DNA of 64,000 nucleotides from Chryseobacterium defluvii. GTDB taxonomy: Bacteria > Bacteroidota > Bacteroidia > Flavobacteriales > Weeksellaceae. A program made the translations under genes and the position numbers. The notes under the pieces are model-generated. The model worked only from the letters and a program-made list of their open reading frames with translations, made no database searches and was not told the DNA's origin. The stretch is from assembly GCF_003634775.1 (NCBI RefSeq), contig NZ_RBXB01000002.1, positions 1 to 64,000 on the forward strand, read 5' to 3'. Within the stretch, counting starts at the first letter, position 1. Each line of letters begins with the position of its first letter. Shown here piece after piece: positions 25,329-33,660 of the stretch.

Positions 25329-26267
25329 ATGAAAAAATATATTAGCAGTCTTTTAGTATTAGTTTCGGGATTTGTATTTTCCCAGACTATTCTGAATGCT
25401 TCTTCTCCAGAAGAGTTTAGAGATATGAGAGCACAGTCTATGAGAAAAGTTGGTGATACTGTTATGAGTAACAAAGTAAAGCCTCTTGAATATGGATTTG
25501 TAGATGATAAGGATATTCTAAAGAGTATGTTTGTATGGGAAGTAATAGATATGAATGATAAAATTAATCAGCCTTTCTATTATGACAACCCTGATGGATT
25601 ATTATCTACTCCTACAAGATCTTTATATCAATTATTATTAGATGCTGCTCTAAGTGGAGAAATTAAAGAGGTATATGATGATGAAAATTTATCAATTAAA
25701 TTATCTCCTGAAGGTATTCAAAAAAGATTAGAAGCAATAGTTATTGACGATGCCGCTATTGATATTCTTAACTCAGGACGTCAGTTAACTGAACAGGAGA
25801 AAAAAGAATATACCGACCATATTAAAACTACTACTGATAAAGTAAAAGTTCTTAAAATTATGGGAATGTGGTTTATCGATAAGAGAGATGGACAGATGAA
25901 ATACAGACCTTTAGCTCTTTCTGCTATGGGACCAGATCCATCTATCCAAGGTAAAGTTGGACCTGACGGAATGCCGTTAGCAGGTGCAGATGAGCTTATT
26001 GATCTTTTCTGGATCTACTACCCAAGCGCAAGAGATATCTTAGCAAACAATTATGTTTACAACAAAAAGAACTCAGCTGCAGATTTATCTTTCGATGATA
26101 TTATAAATGCTAGAAGATTTTCTTCAATCATTTATAAATCTTCTAGTGGTTTAGGAGATGGTGTTATCAAAGACTACATTCCAAAAAACGCTGAAGAGCA
26201 GTTAGAAGAAAGCGACAGAATTAAGGAGCAGATTCTTCAAATGGAAAATGATATGTGGAATTACTAA
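25329..26267 (+). CDS. gldN: T9SS/gliding ring protein GldN
   Basis: 312 residues with a cleavable signal peptide (residues 1-18, ending VFSQ). Periplasmic partner of GldK in the outer ring. Characteristic blocks include 'VMWEV'-like 'FVWEVIDMNDKINQPFYY', 'LKIMGMWFIDKRDGQM' and 'DELIDLFWIYYPSARDILA'. Last gene of the gldKLMN operon; a strong terminator starts 23 nt after its stop. Confidence 0.94.
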   Translation: MKKYISSLLVLVSGFVFSQTILNASSPEEFRDMRAQSMRKVGDTVMSNKVKPLEYGFVDDKDILKSMFVWEVIDMNDKINQPFYYDNPDGLLSTPTRSLYQLLLDAALSGEIKEVYDDENLSIKLSPEGIQKRLEAIVIDDAAIDILNSGRQLTEQEKKEYTDHIKTTTDKVKVLKIMGMWFIDKRDGQMKYRPLALSAMGPDPSIQGKVGPDGMPLAGADELIDLFWIYYPSARDILANNYVYNKKNSAADLSFDDIINARRFSSIIYKSSSGLGDGVIKDYIPKNAEEQLEESDRIKEQILQMENDMWNY

Positions 26268-26290
26268 AATTTCGCTTGATATTTATATAA

Positions 26291-26320
26291 AACCTGAGTA
26301 TTTTTACTCAGGTTTTTTTT
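26291..26320 (+). terminator. Terminator of the gldKLMN operon
   Basis: 10-bp stem AACCTGAGTA/TACTCAGGTT with TTTT loop, followed by a run of T to 26320. The next gene's ATG is only 5 nt beyond the T-run. Confidence 0.93.
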
Positions 26321-26324
26321 ATAT

Positions 26325-27362
26325 ATGAAAAATGTAGAATATATCATTGTGGGAGACGGGTATGCCGCATTGTTCTTTGCTCATCAGTTGATGAAGCATA
26401 ACCAATCCTTTATCATTTTTTCAGAAGGAAGAAAAAGTGCTTCTCAGGTTTCTGCAGGGATTATCAACCCGGTGGTATTAAAAAAGTTTACTACATTTTG
26501 GAAAGCGCAGGAACAAATAGATTTCCTGAAAACCACCCTTCATGAAATACAATCCTATACCGGGAAAAACTATTTAATTGATGCTGCTATCCACAGGATT
26601 TTCCACGATGAGAATGAACAGAAGTTATGGCTGAAAAAGTCAGATAATGAAGAGCTTTCAGCATTTTTGGATAAAGAATTCAGACATTTGGGGATCGTAA
26701 AGAATGACTTTGGAACGGGTAAAGTAGATCAATCGGCAAGATTGGATGTAAATAATTTTTTCAATGATTTATTCGGATATTTTGAAAACCAGTCTGCTTT
26801 GGTAAAAGAGAAATTTGAATATGCTAAACTTAATCCTTCAGATTCTTCTTACAAAAACATTACTTTTAAGCATATTGTTTTCTGTGAAGGAATGGGGGTG
26901 AAGGAAAATCCTTATTTTTCTGAAATTCAGGTAAACGCTAACAAGGGGCATCATATAAAAGTAAAACTTTCCAAAGGTATTCCTGCAAATGTGACCATTA
27001 AAAAGAAACATTTTCTGTTTCCTTTGGGTAACGATTTGTACTTTTACGGAGGAACTTATGACCGGGAACAGTTGCACCATCATATAGACAATTCTGCGGT
27101 AGAACAATTGGTCCGTGGACTATCAGAGTTTTATCCTTATGACTTTGAAATTAGTGATGCCAGCTTTGGTTTCAGGCCAACGGTGAAAGACCGGAGACCT
27201 ATTATAGGAAGGCATGCTGAACATAAAAATATGTATGTTTTCAATGGATTGGGAGCCAGAGGGATTTTAAACGGATGTTATTTTTCCAGAAGTTTATACG
27301 ATTTTATAGAAAATAGTATTCCGCTGCACGAAGAAATATCCATTAATAGATTTAATAAATAA
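26325..27362 (+). CDS. FAD-dependent oxidoreductase (DAO type)
   Basis: 345 residues. N-terminal dinucleotide-binding motif 'YIIVGDGYAALFFAHQL' and a C-terminal 'RPTVKDRRPIIGRH...NGLGARGILNG' block identify a D-amino-acid-oxidase-type flavoprotein. The overall shape resembles the FAD domain of MnmC or glycine-oxidase-like enzymes, but the substrate cannot be told. Cytoplasmic. The ATG follows the gldN terminator by 5 nt, so its message must come from readthrough or from a promoter inside or before that hairpin. It is 9 nt upstream of the SemiSWEET gene. Confidence 0.85.
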   Translation: MKNVEYIIVGDGYAALFFAHQLMKHNQSFIIFSEGRKSASQVSAGIINPVVLKKFTTFWKAQEQIDFLKTTLHEIQSYTGKNYLIDAAIHRIFHDENEQKLWLKKSDNEELSAFLDKEFRHLGIVKNDFGTGKVDQSARLDVNNFFNDLFGYFENQSALVKEKFEYAKLNPSDSSYKNITFKHIVFCEGMGVKENPYFSEIQVNANKGHHIKVKLSKGIPANVTIKKKHFLFPLGNDLYFYGGTYDREQLHHHIDNSAVEQLVRGLSEFYPYDFEISDASFGFRPTVKDRRPIIGRHAEHKNMYVFNGLGARGILNGCYFSRSLYDFIENSIPLHEEISINRFNK

Positions 27363-27371
27363 TCAAAGGTT

Positions 27372-27626
27372 ATGAACGAAAATATATTAGGAATCATAGC
27401 GGGTGTTCTCACTTCTGCTTCAATGGTTCCCCAACTCTTAAAAGTTTTGAAGGAAAAGAACGTTGATGACCTTTCCTGGGTAATGCTGCTGGTTCTTATA
27501 TCCGGTGTTTCTTTATGGGTATGGTATGGAATTATTAAAGAAGAATGGCCGATTATAATATCCAATGCATTTTCGGTGCTCCTGAATAGCATTCTTTTGA
27601 TTTGTTATTTCATATACAAAAAATAA
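27372..27626 (+). CDS. SemiSWEET sugar transporter
   Basis: 84 residues in three transmembrane helices (about 5-24, 38-56, 61-81). The PQ-loop P20-Q21 in 'SASMVPQLLKVLKEK' and the 'DDLSWVMLLVLISGVSLWVWYG' second helix are diagnostic. SemiSWEETs dimerise and pass mono- or disaccharides down the gradient. Inner membrane. Last gene of the FAD-oxidoreductase unit; terminator follows directly. Confidence 0.92.
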   Translation: MNENILGIIAGVLTSASMVPQLLKVLKEKNVDDLSWVMLLVLISGVSLWVWYGIIKEEWPIIISNAFSVLLNSILLICYFIYKK

Positions 27627-27659
27627 AATCGGGCTTTTACCGGAAGTAAAAGCCCGATT
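27627..27659. terminator. Bidirectional terminator
   Basis: 14-bp perfect stem AATCGGGCTTTTAC/GTAAAAGCCCGATT with 5-nt loop, between convergent SemiSWEET and META-domain genes. Confidence 0.88.
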
Positions 27660-27682
27660 CAATATATAGGAATAGTATATTA

Positions 27683-28120
27683 TCATTCCTGAAGTACAAA
27701 TTTAGCCAAAGGGGCCATTTTGGCCTTATTAAGACTTAGAGTATTTCCGTTTACGGAATAATTATCTGCAGCCAATAAAGCTTGTGTGAATAAACGTTCG
27801 GTTTCAAGATCTTCGCAGGCGATCATGGTAGACATTCCCTGATTAAATTTAATACGCATAACTTCCGGTTTAATTTCGAAGGTTCCTCCGACGCCGTTAC
27901 ATCCTCCATGTCCTGAGTATCTCATATCCGTCATATTCAGTGAAAAATAAGGATTGCTTTTCGGATTATGAAGTGTTATAGGTTTACCGTTGAGCTCTGT
28001 GAGTTTCCAGGTTTTTCCTGTGATATCAGCAGAACCTTGTGCTGGAGGTGTAGTGCTTTTACACGAAAAAAGCATAATTGCCACAAATAATAGGGCTACA
28101 TAACTATATAGTCTTTTCAT
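27683..28120 (-). CDS. META-domain lipoprotein (HslJ-like)
   Basis: 145 residues with lipobox L-F-S-C20. The META domain covers residues ~36-143: 'GKTWKLTELNGKPI', 'MRYSGHGGCNGVGGTFEI', 'MIACEDLETERLFTQAL'. The family includes HslJ (heat-inducible, novobiocin resistance). The paired cysteines in GGCNG and IACED are typical. Periplasmic or outer-membrane lipoprotein. Its start is 23 nt from the stop of the upstream lipoprotein gene in the same direction, so they probably form an operon. Confidence 0.9.
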   Translation of the reverse strand: MKRLYSYVALLFVAIMLFSCKSTTPPAQGSADITGKTWKLTELNGKPITLHNPKSNPYFSLNMTDMRYSGHGGCNGVGGTFEIKPEVMRIKFNQGMSTMIACEDLETERLFTQALLAADNYSVNGNTLSLNKAKMAPLAKFVLQE

Positions 28121-28143
28121 ATCTAATATTTAAAAGTGAATTA

Positions 28144-28542
28144 TTAATAAGATGCCATTTTAGCAGAAGTCCGGTTCTTTCCGTTATGTTTATAATGAAA
28201 TAAAACCATATCAACATTTTTTTTCAGGAAAGTAATATTACCCCTGATGTCGGAATATTGATACTCGGCATTGGAAGCGGTATACTCAGGTAAATCCTCA
28301 TTTTTTTTCAATTCATAGGTTTTGCCGTCCAAATGTACGGTTATGGTATTTTGGGTCTCATTAACGGTAACTTCCATCTGATCACCAAAACTGTCTGTAA
28401 AAACTTCTTTTGTGAGCTTGTCGGTTTTCACAGGATTGGGTTGGATTTCTGCAAGAGATTCAGTTTCCTTGACCGGCTGCTTACACGCTGTTACAGAAAG
28501 TGCAGCCAGGCTGATGATAATTGTTACTGATAATTTTTTCAT
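28144..28542 (-). CDS. Small exported lipoprotein, possibly MliC-like
   Basis: 132 residues; lipobox V-T-A-C20. The C-terminal part, 'ITVHLDGKTYELKKN' followed by 'ASNAEYQYSDIRGNITFLKK', has the look of the MliC/PliC lysozyme-inhibitor beta-barrel (LDG..YxL, SxSGxxY, FxxKG), but the usual cysteine pair is missing. The function as lysozyme inhibitor is therefore only a suggestion. First gene of a two-lipoprotein unit, divergent from the small membrane protein at 28835 across a ~290-bp AT-rich region. Confidence 0.7.
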   Translation of the reverse strand: MKKLSVTIIISLAALSVTACKQPVKETESLAEIQPNPVKTDKLTKEVFTDSFGDQMEVTVNETQNTITVHLDGKTYELKKNEDLPEYTASNAEYQYSDIRGNITFLKKNVDMVLFHYKHNGKNRTSAKMASY

Positions 28543-28817
28543 AGTAATAGGTGATTGAATGTGTCATGAAATGATGTTAATATTGTATAAATTTACAAAT
28601 ATTTTTAATGTTTATGTGTTAAATTTTGATAAATTAATTAAAATATCAATATTTAAGATGGTTGAATTCCTTCCCGGAAAAAGGAAATTTTTATTAAAAT
28701 GATCTTTGTTTGAGAAAGCTTTTAAAATAAGGATTTTCCTTTAACCATGCATATTTCAGCTTATTTAAAGGAACGTTAAATATTGTTAATCTATATTCAG
28801 ATATTCAAATCAAGATG

Positions 28818-28825
28818 TAGATTTG
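28818..28825 (+). promoter_or_regulatory. -7 promoter box for the 130-residue membrane protein
   Basis: TAGATTTGCAT, exact TAnnTTTG. It overlaps the upstream TTG start candidate at 28823, so translation should begin at ATG 28835, within about 5 nt of the predicted transcript start. Confidence 0.55.
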
Positions 28826-28834
28826 CATCTTCAA

Positions 28835-29227
28835 ATGAGAAACATAATAATATATTTTTTGACCAGTTTATTTCTGCTATTTGTAGTAGAAAGCAAAATG
28901 AATGTCAAAACTCTCCGAAATGACTATAATGGTCATGTTTCTCAACATATGCCTAAAAAGGCAAACCGCTTGAACCAGACTTATGAAAAGCTTTCTGTTC
29001 AGCAGGTACCAGATAATGTGGATTCTTCATACTCTCTGGAACTGGCAGAAGATGATTTTCAATTATCAGATACCTTACAAACCATTGTTGTTTTTGCCAG
29101 CATTTTCAGTTGGGTATATATTTGGGGGCTGCGAAGTAAAAAACGCCTGAAATCCTCCATACATGGCCTTCTTTTCAATTGTCTCCATGTAAAGAGATTC
29201 ATTCTGATTCGTTCTATCAGGATTTAA
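28835..29227 (+). CDS. Small membrane protein, unrecognised
   Basis: 130 residues from ATG 28835. N-terminal hydrophobic segment (about residues 2-18) that may be a signal anchor or signal peptide; then a polar loop; a second transmembrane helix around residues 79-98 ('TIVVFASIFSWVYIWGL'); and a basic C-terminus ('LRSKKRLKSS', 'KRFILIRSIRI'). Not a family I recognise. It precedes the RND efflux operon by 136 bp, with an inverted repeat between them, so an accessory or regulatory link is possible but unproven. Confidence 0.6.
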   Translation: MRNIIIYFLTSLFLLFVVESKMNVKTLRNDYNGHVSQHMPKKANRLNQTYEKLSVQQVPDNVDSSYSLELAEDDFQLSDTLQTIVVFASIFSWVYIWGLRSKKRLKSSIHGLLFNCLHVKRFILIRSIRI

Positions 29228-29248
29228 AATACCTTTTTTCCATTCTGT

Positions 29249-29271
29249 TTCCACTCATGAACTGAGTGGAA
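29249..29271. promoter_or_regulatory. Inverted repeat upstream of RND efflux operon
   Basis: TTCCACTCA (29249-29257), 5 nt, TGAGTGGAA (29263-29271). No T-run follows, so it looks more like an operator or an mRNA structure than a terminator. It lies 92 bp before the adaptor ATG. Confidence 0.45.
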
Positions 29272-29362
29272 TATACTGTATTGTGATCCAATAATTCTTC
29301 CTTTCACAAACAGTCTCATTAATTTTCAAATTAATATTTAACGATTTATATACTCTAGAATT

Positions 29363-30448
29363 ATGATGAAAAGAGTTGTCGTAAGCATGATGCTTAGTAC
29401 CCTCTTGTTATTTGCTGCCTGTAGCAGTAAAAAAGAAGAAAAAGAAGAAGAGGCGGTGTATCCTGTCACTTCACCCGTAAAAATGGATACCGTGATCAAC
29501 AAGGAATATGTGGCACAGATACAATCTGTAAAAAACATTGAAATTCGTGCTCAGGAGAAAGGGTTTCTTGAAAAAATCTATGTAGATGAAGGCCAATATG
29601 TCCATGCAGGACAAACATTGTTCAGAATTATGCCCCAGTTGTATCAGGCAGAATTGATGAAAGCCAAGGCAGAAGTAGAGCAGGCTTCCATAGAATTAAG
29701 AAATGCAACCACGCTGGCCAATAACAATGTGGTTTCCAAAAATGAAAAAGCAATGGCAAAAGCTAAGCTTGATGCTGCCCAGGCAGAAATGAAACTGGCT
29801 CAGATTCACTTATCCTTTACCGATATTAAAGCTCCGTTCTCAGGAGTTATTAATAGAATTCCTTTGAAGTTGGGAAGCCTTGTAGATGAAGGAGATTTGC
29901 TGACCTCCCTGTCTGATAATACTAATGTTTATAGCTATTTTAATGTTTCAGAACCGGAATATCTGAGCTATCAGACCCATATCAATGATAGAGGAAGTAA
30001 TCAGGTAACCCTGATTATGGCCAATGGAGAGGCACTTCCACAGAAAGGAGAAATTCAAACTATAGAAGGAGAATTTGATAATGAAACAGGGAACATTGCT
30101 TTCCGGGCCAAATTTCCTAATCCGGACAGATTGTTAAGGAATGGTGAAACCGGAAAGGTACAAATGACTTTACCACTTAAAAATGCTTTGATTATTCCAC
30201 AAAAAGCAACCTACGAAATTCAGGACCAAAAATATGTTTTTGTGATTGATAAAAACGGTGTTGCCAAATCTAAAAATATAAAGGTGGCTTATGAGCTTCC
30301 TGATCTGTATGTAGTAGGTGCGGGGCTTTCCGAAGGGGATCAGGTTCTTCTGGAAGGAGTTCAAAAAGTAAAAGATGATCAGAAAATAAAAACAAAACCT
30401 CAGGATCCGAAGAAAGTTCTTCAGTCATTGAGATTAAAAGCAGAGTAG
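29363..30448 (+). CDS. RND efflux periplasmic adaptor (membrane fusion protein)
   Basis: 361 residues. Lipobox A-A-C (C20 if the first of two ATGs is used) gives a lipid-anchored periplasmic adaptor. Lipoyl/barrel-sandwich parts: 'IEIRAQEKGFLEKIYVDEGQYVHAGQTLFRI' and 'LSFTDIKAPFSGVINRIPLKLGSLVDEGDLL', with an alpha-hairpin (about residues 90-145) between; beta-barrel and membrane-proximal domains follow. Links the inner-membrane pump to the outer-membrane channel, AcrA-type. First gene of a three-gene efflux operon (20-nt gap to the pump). Confidence 0.93.
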   Translation: MMKRVVVSMMLSTLLLFAACSSKKEEKEEEAVYPVTSPVKMDTVINKEYVAQIQSVKNIEIRAQEKGFLEKIYVDEGQYVHAGQTLFRIMPQLYQAELMKAKAEVEQASIELRNATTLANNNVVSKNEKAMAKAKLDAAQAEMKLAQIHLSFTDIKAPFSGVINRIPLKLGSLVDEGDLLTSLSDNTNVYSYFNVSEPEYLSYQTHINDRGSNQVTLIMANGEALPQKGEIQTIEGEFDNETGNIAFRAKFPNPDRLLRNGETGKVQMTLPLKNALIIPQKATYEIQDQKYVFVIDKNGVAKSKNIKVAYELPDLYVVGAGLSEGDQVLLEGVQKVKDDQKIKTKPQDPKKVLQSLRLKAE

Positions 30449-30468
30449 GACTTATTAAATGAAGCAGT

Positions 30469-33400
30469 ATGTTTAAAAAATTCATTCGCAGACCTGTTCT
30501 GTCTATCGTAATCTCTTTGATTATAGTATTTATGGGAATTTTGTCCCTGGTAAAATTACCCGTTACCCAATTCCCTTCCATTTCACCACCCAAAGTAAAT
30601 ATCACCGCAGAATATCCGGGAGCCAACAATGAATTACTGATCAAATCCGTGGTTATTCCATTGGAAAGAGGTCTTAATGGAGTACCAGGCATGAAGTATA
30701 TGACTTCCGATGCCGGAAACGACGGCGAAGCCTCCATTCAGGTGGTGTTTGACCTGGGAACTGATCCGAACGTGGCTGCGGTAAACGTTCAGAACCGTGT
30801 TTCTTCCGTGGTAAATAAACTTCCGCCGCTGGTAGTTCGTGAAGGGGTGAAAATTACCCGTGAAGAACCCAATATGCTGATGTATATTAATTTATACAGC
30901 GATGATCCGAAAGCTGATCAGAAATTTCTTTTCAACTATGCCGATATTAATGTAATGTCTGAGCTGAGAAGGGTAAGCGGTGTCGGTTTCGCCGATATTT
31001 TAGGAACAAGAGAATATGCCATGCGTATCTGGCTGAAGCCGGATAGATTAACGGCGTACAGTATTTCAGCCGATGAAGTGATGGAGGCATTAAATGCACA
31101 AAGTCTGGAAGCTTCTCCCGGAAAAACGGGGGAAAGTTCAGGAAAAAGATCTCAGTCATTTGAATATATCCTAAAATACCCCGGCCGTTTCAACAATGAA
31201 AAAGATTATGGGAATATTATTCTTAAAGCCAAGTCAGATGGCGAGTTTATCAGGCTGAAAGATGTAGCGGATATTGAATTCGGCTCCTCCATGTATGATA
31301 TTTATTCCACATTGAATGGCAAACCCTCAGCTGCGATCACGGTAAAGCAATCATATGGTTCCAATGCAAGTGACGTTATCAAAAACGTAAAATCTTTGAT
31401 GGCTGAATTACAGAAGACCACTTTTCCGAAAGGAATGCACTACGATATCAGTTATGATGTATCAAGATTCCTCGATGCATCCATAGAAAAGGTAATTCAT
31501 ACCTTATTTGAAGCTTTTGTTTTAGTAGCTATTGTGGTATTTCTTTTCTTAGGCGACTGGCGTTCCACCTTAATTCCGGCTATTGCAGTTCCCGTTTCTC
31601 TGATCGGTACTTTTGCCGTTATGTCCGCTTTCGGGATTACATTAAATATGATCTCCCTTTTTGCGCTCGTCATGGCGATTGGAGTCGTAGTTGATGATGC
31701 CATTGTAGTTATTGAAGCGGTTCACGCTAAGATGGAGGAAAAGCACCTCTCTCCCTTAAAGGCGACAGAAGAAGCCATGCATGAGATCAGTGGTGCAATT
31801 ATCGCGATTACTCTGGTGATGGCATCCGTATTTATTCCTATTGCCTTCATGTCGGGTCCGGTGGGAGTATTTTACCGTCAGTTCTCTATTACCATGGCTT
31901 CGGCAATTATCCTGTCCGGAGTTGTAGCCTTGACATTGACGCCGGCTTTGTGTGCTTTAATCCTAAAAAATAATCACGGAAAAGCCAAGAGAAGAACTCC
32001 GGTTACTATATTCTTAGATAAATTCAATAGCCTATTTACAAAAGGAGCAGGAAAGTATGAGGGAATGTTGAATAAAACAGTGAAAAAGAAAACCATCACA
32101 CTTCCTTTGTTATTAGCGTTCTGTGCCGGTACCTTCTTTTTAAGCAACTCGCTGCCATCCGGCTTTATTCCGGCGGAAGACCAAGGAATGATCTATGCCA
32201 TTATTCAGACGCCTCCCGGCTCAACATTGGAAAGAACGAATCAGATAGCAAAAGAATTATTAAGAGAATCTGAAGATATCGACGGCGTACAATCTGTGTC
32301 TTCATTAGCAGGGTATGAAATTCTGACTGAAGGTACAGGCTCCAATTCCGGGACTTGTCTGATTAACCTTAAAAGTTGGGAAGACCGTAAAGAATCAGCC
32401 GCAGAAATTATAGAAAAACTGGAAGAAAAAGCTAAAAATATTCCGGGTGCCAATATTGAATTCTTCCAACCGCCATCCATTCCTGGATATGGTGCTGCAG
32501 GAGGTTTTGAACTCCGTTTGCTGGATAAAGCCGGAAGCGGAGATTATCACAAAATGGAACAGGTGAGTAATGACTTTGTAAAAGAATTGAAAAAACGTCC
32601 TGAATTGGGTTCTGCCTTTACATTCTATTCAGCGAGCTTCCCTCAATATATGCTGCGCGTTGATAATGACCTTGCCGAACAAAAAGGTGTAACGATAGAA
32701 AATGCAATGGACAATCTATCAACGCTGATCGGTTCAAATTATGAAACGAGCTTCATTCGTTTCGACAGACCTTATAAAGTAATTGTTCAGGCCGGACCGC
32801 AATATCGTGCTTTGCCGACGGATTTACTAAAGCTGTATGTTAAAAATGATAAAGAACAGATGGTTCCGTACTCAGATTTCATGCATTTGGAAAAAGTGTA
32901 TGGTTTGTCGGAGATTACGAGACATAATATGTACAATTCCTCGGAGGTAAGTGGAACTCCGGCTCCGGGTTACAGTTCCGGACAGGCTATTGCAGCCATT
33001 AAAGAAGTAGCTGATAAAACGCTTCCAAGAGGTTTTGGTATCGACTGGGCAGGAATTTCCAAAGATGAAGTAAGCCGCGGAAATGAAGCGGTATTTATAT
33101 TCCTGGTGTGCTTAGGATTTGTTTATCTGATTCTCTCCGCACAGTATGAAAGCTTCATTCTTCCGTTACCGGTCATATTATCTTTACCAACAGGTATTTT
33201 CGGAGCATTCTTATGTTTGAAACTATTAGGATTGGAAAACAATATTTATGCGCAGGTTGCTATGGTTATGCTGATCGGGCTTTTAGGTAAAAATGCGGTA
33301 TTGATCGTAGAGTTTGCCGTACAGAAAAAAGCCGAAGAGGGAATATCTGTAGCACAGGCAGCTATTGAAGGAGCGGCCATCCGTTTCCGGCCGATCTTAA

Positions 33401-33660
33401 TGACCTCATTTGCCTTCATCGCCGGACTAATTCCGTTGGTAATGGCAACCGGACCCGGAGCAATTGGTAACCGGACCATTGGTACGGCAGCGGCAGGAGG
33501 TATGCTCATCGGAACTATATTCGGATTAATGATCATTCCCGGGCTTTATTATATTTTCGGAACGATCGCAGAGAAATCGAGACTGGCAAGATACGAAGAA
33601 GAAAACCCTTTAACTGAACAAACTGAACCTTATCAACATGATGGAAAATTTGAAGACTAA
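30469..33660 (+). CDS. RND multidrug efflux pump, HAE1 family
   Basis: 1063 residues, full length for an AcrB-like trimeric proton/drug antiporter. N-terminus 'MFKKFIRRPVLSIVISLIIVFMGIL' is the first transmembrane helix. Motif A in TM4 has the essential Asp pair D409-D410 ('GVVVDDAIVVIEAV'). Two large periplasmic porter loops and 12 helices are evident. Substrates cannot be read; hydrophobic drugs or detergents are typical. The 3' end overlaps the outer-membrane factor gene by 23 nt, so translation is probably coupled. Confidence 0.95.
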   Translation: MFKKFIRRPVLSIVISLIIVFMGILSLVKLPVTQFPSISPPKVNITAEYPGANNELLIKSVVIPLERGLNGVPGMKYMTSDAGNDGEASIQVVFDLGTDPNVAAVNVQNRVSSVVNKLPPLVVREGVKITREEPNMLMYINLYSDDPKADQKFLFNYADINVMSELRRVSGVGFADILGTREYAMRIWLKPDRLTAYSISADEVMEALNAQSLEASPGKTGESSGKRSQSFEYILKYPGRFNNEKDYGNIILKAKSDGEFIRLKDVADIEFGSSMYDIYSTLNGKPSAAITVKQSYGSNASDVIKNVKSLMAELQKTTFPKGMHYDISYDVSRFLDASIEKVIHTLFEAFVLVAIVVFLFLGDWRSTLIPAIAVPVSLIGTFAVMSAFGITLNMISLFALVMAIGVVVDDAIVVIEAVHAKMEEKHLSPLKATEEAMHEISGAIIAITLVMASVFIPIAFMSGPVGVFYRQFSITMASAIILSGVVALTLTPALCALILKNNHGKAKRRTPVTIFLDKFNSLFTKGAGKYEGMLNKTVKKKTITLPLLLAFCAGTFFLSNSLPSGFIPAEDQGMIYAIIQTPPGSTLERTNQIAKELLRESEDIDGVQSVSSLAGYEILTEGTGSNSGTCLINLKSWEDRKESAAEIIEKLEEKAKNIPGANIEFFQPPSIPGYGAAGGFELRLLDKAGSGDYHKMEQVSNDFVKELKKRPELGSAFTFYSASFPQYMLRVDNDLAEQKGVTIENAMDNLSTLIGSNYETSFIRFDRPYKVIVQAGPQYRALPTDLLKLYVKNDKEQMVPYSDFMHLEKVYGLSEITRHNMYNSSEVSGTPAPGYSSGQAIAAIKEVADKTLPRGFGIDWAGISKDEVSRGNEAVFIFLVCLGFVYLILSAQYESFILPLPVILSLPTGIFGAFLCLKLLGLENNIYAQVAMVMLIGLLGKNAVLIVEFAVQKKAEEGISVAQAAIEGAAIRFRPILMTSFAFIAGLIPLVMATGPGAIGNRTIGTAAAGGMLIGTIFGLMIIPGLYYIFGTIAEKSRLARYEEENPLTEQTEPYQHDGKFED

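Noticed and set aside
30270-30737. 155-codon antisense ORF across the adaptor-pump junction
   Set aside because: It spans two real genes on the other strand and has no promoter or domain support.
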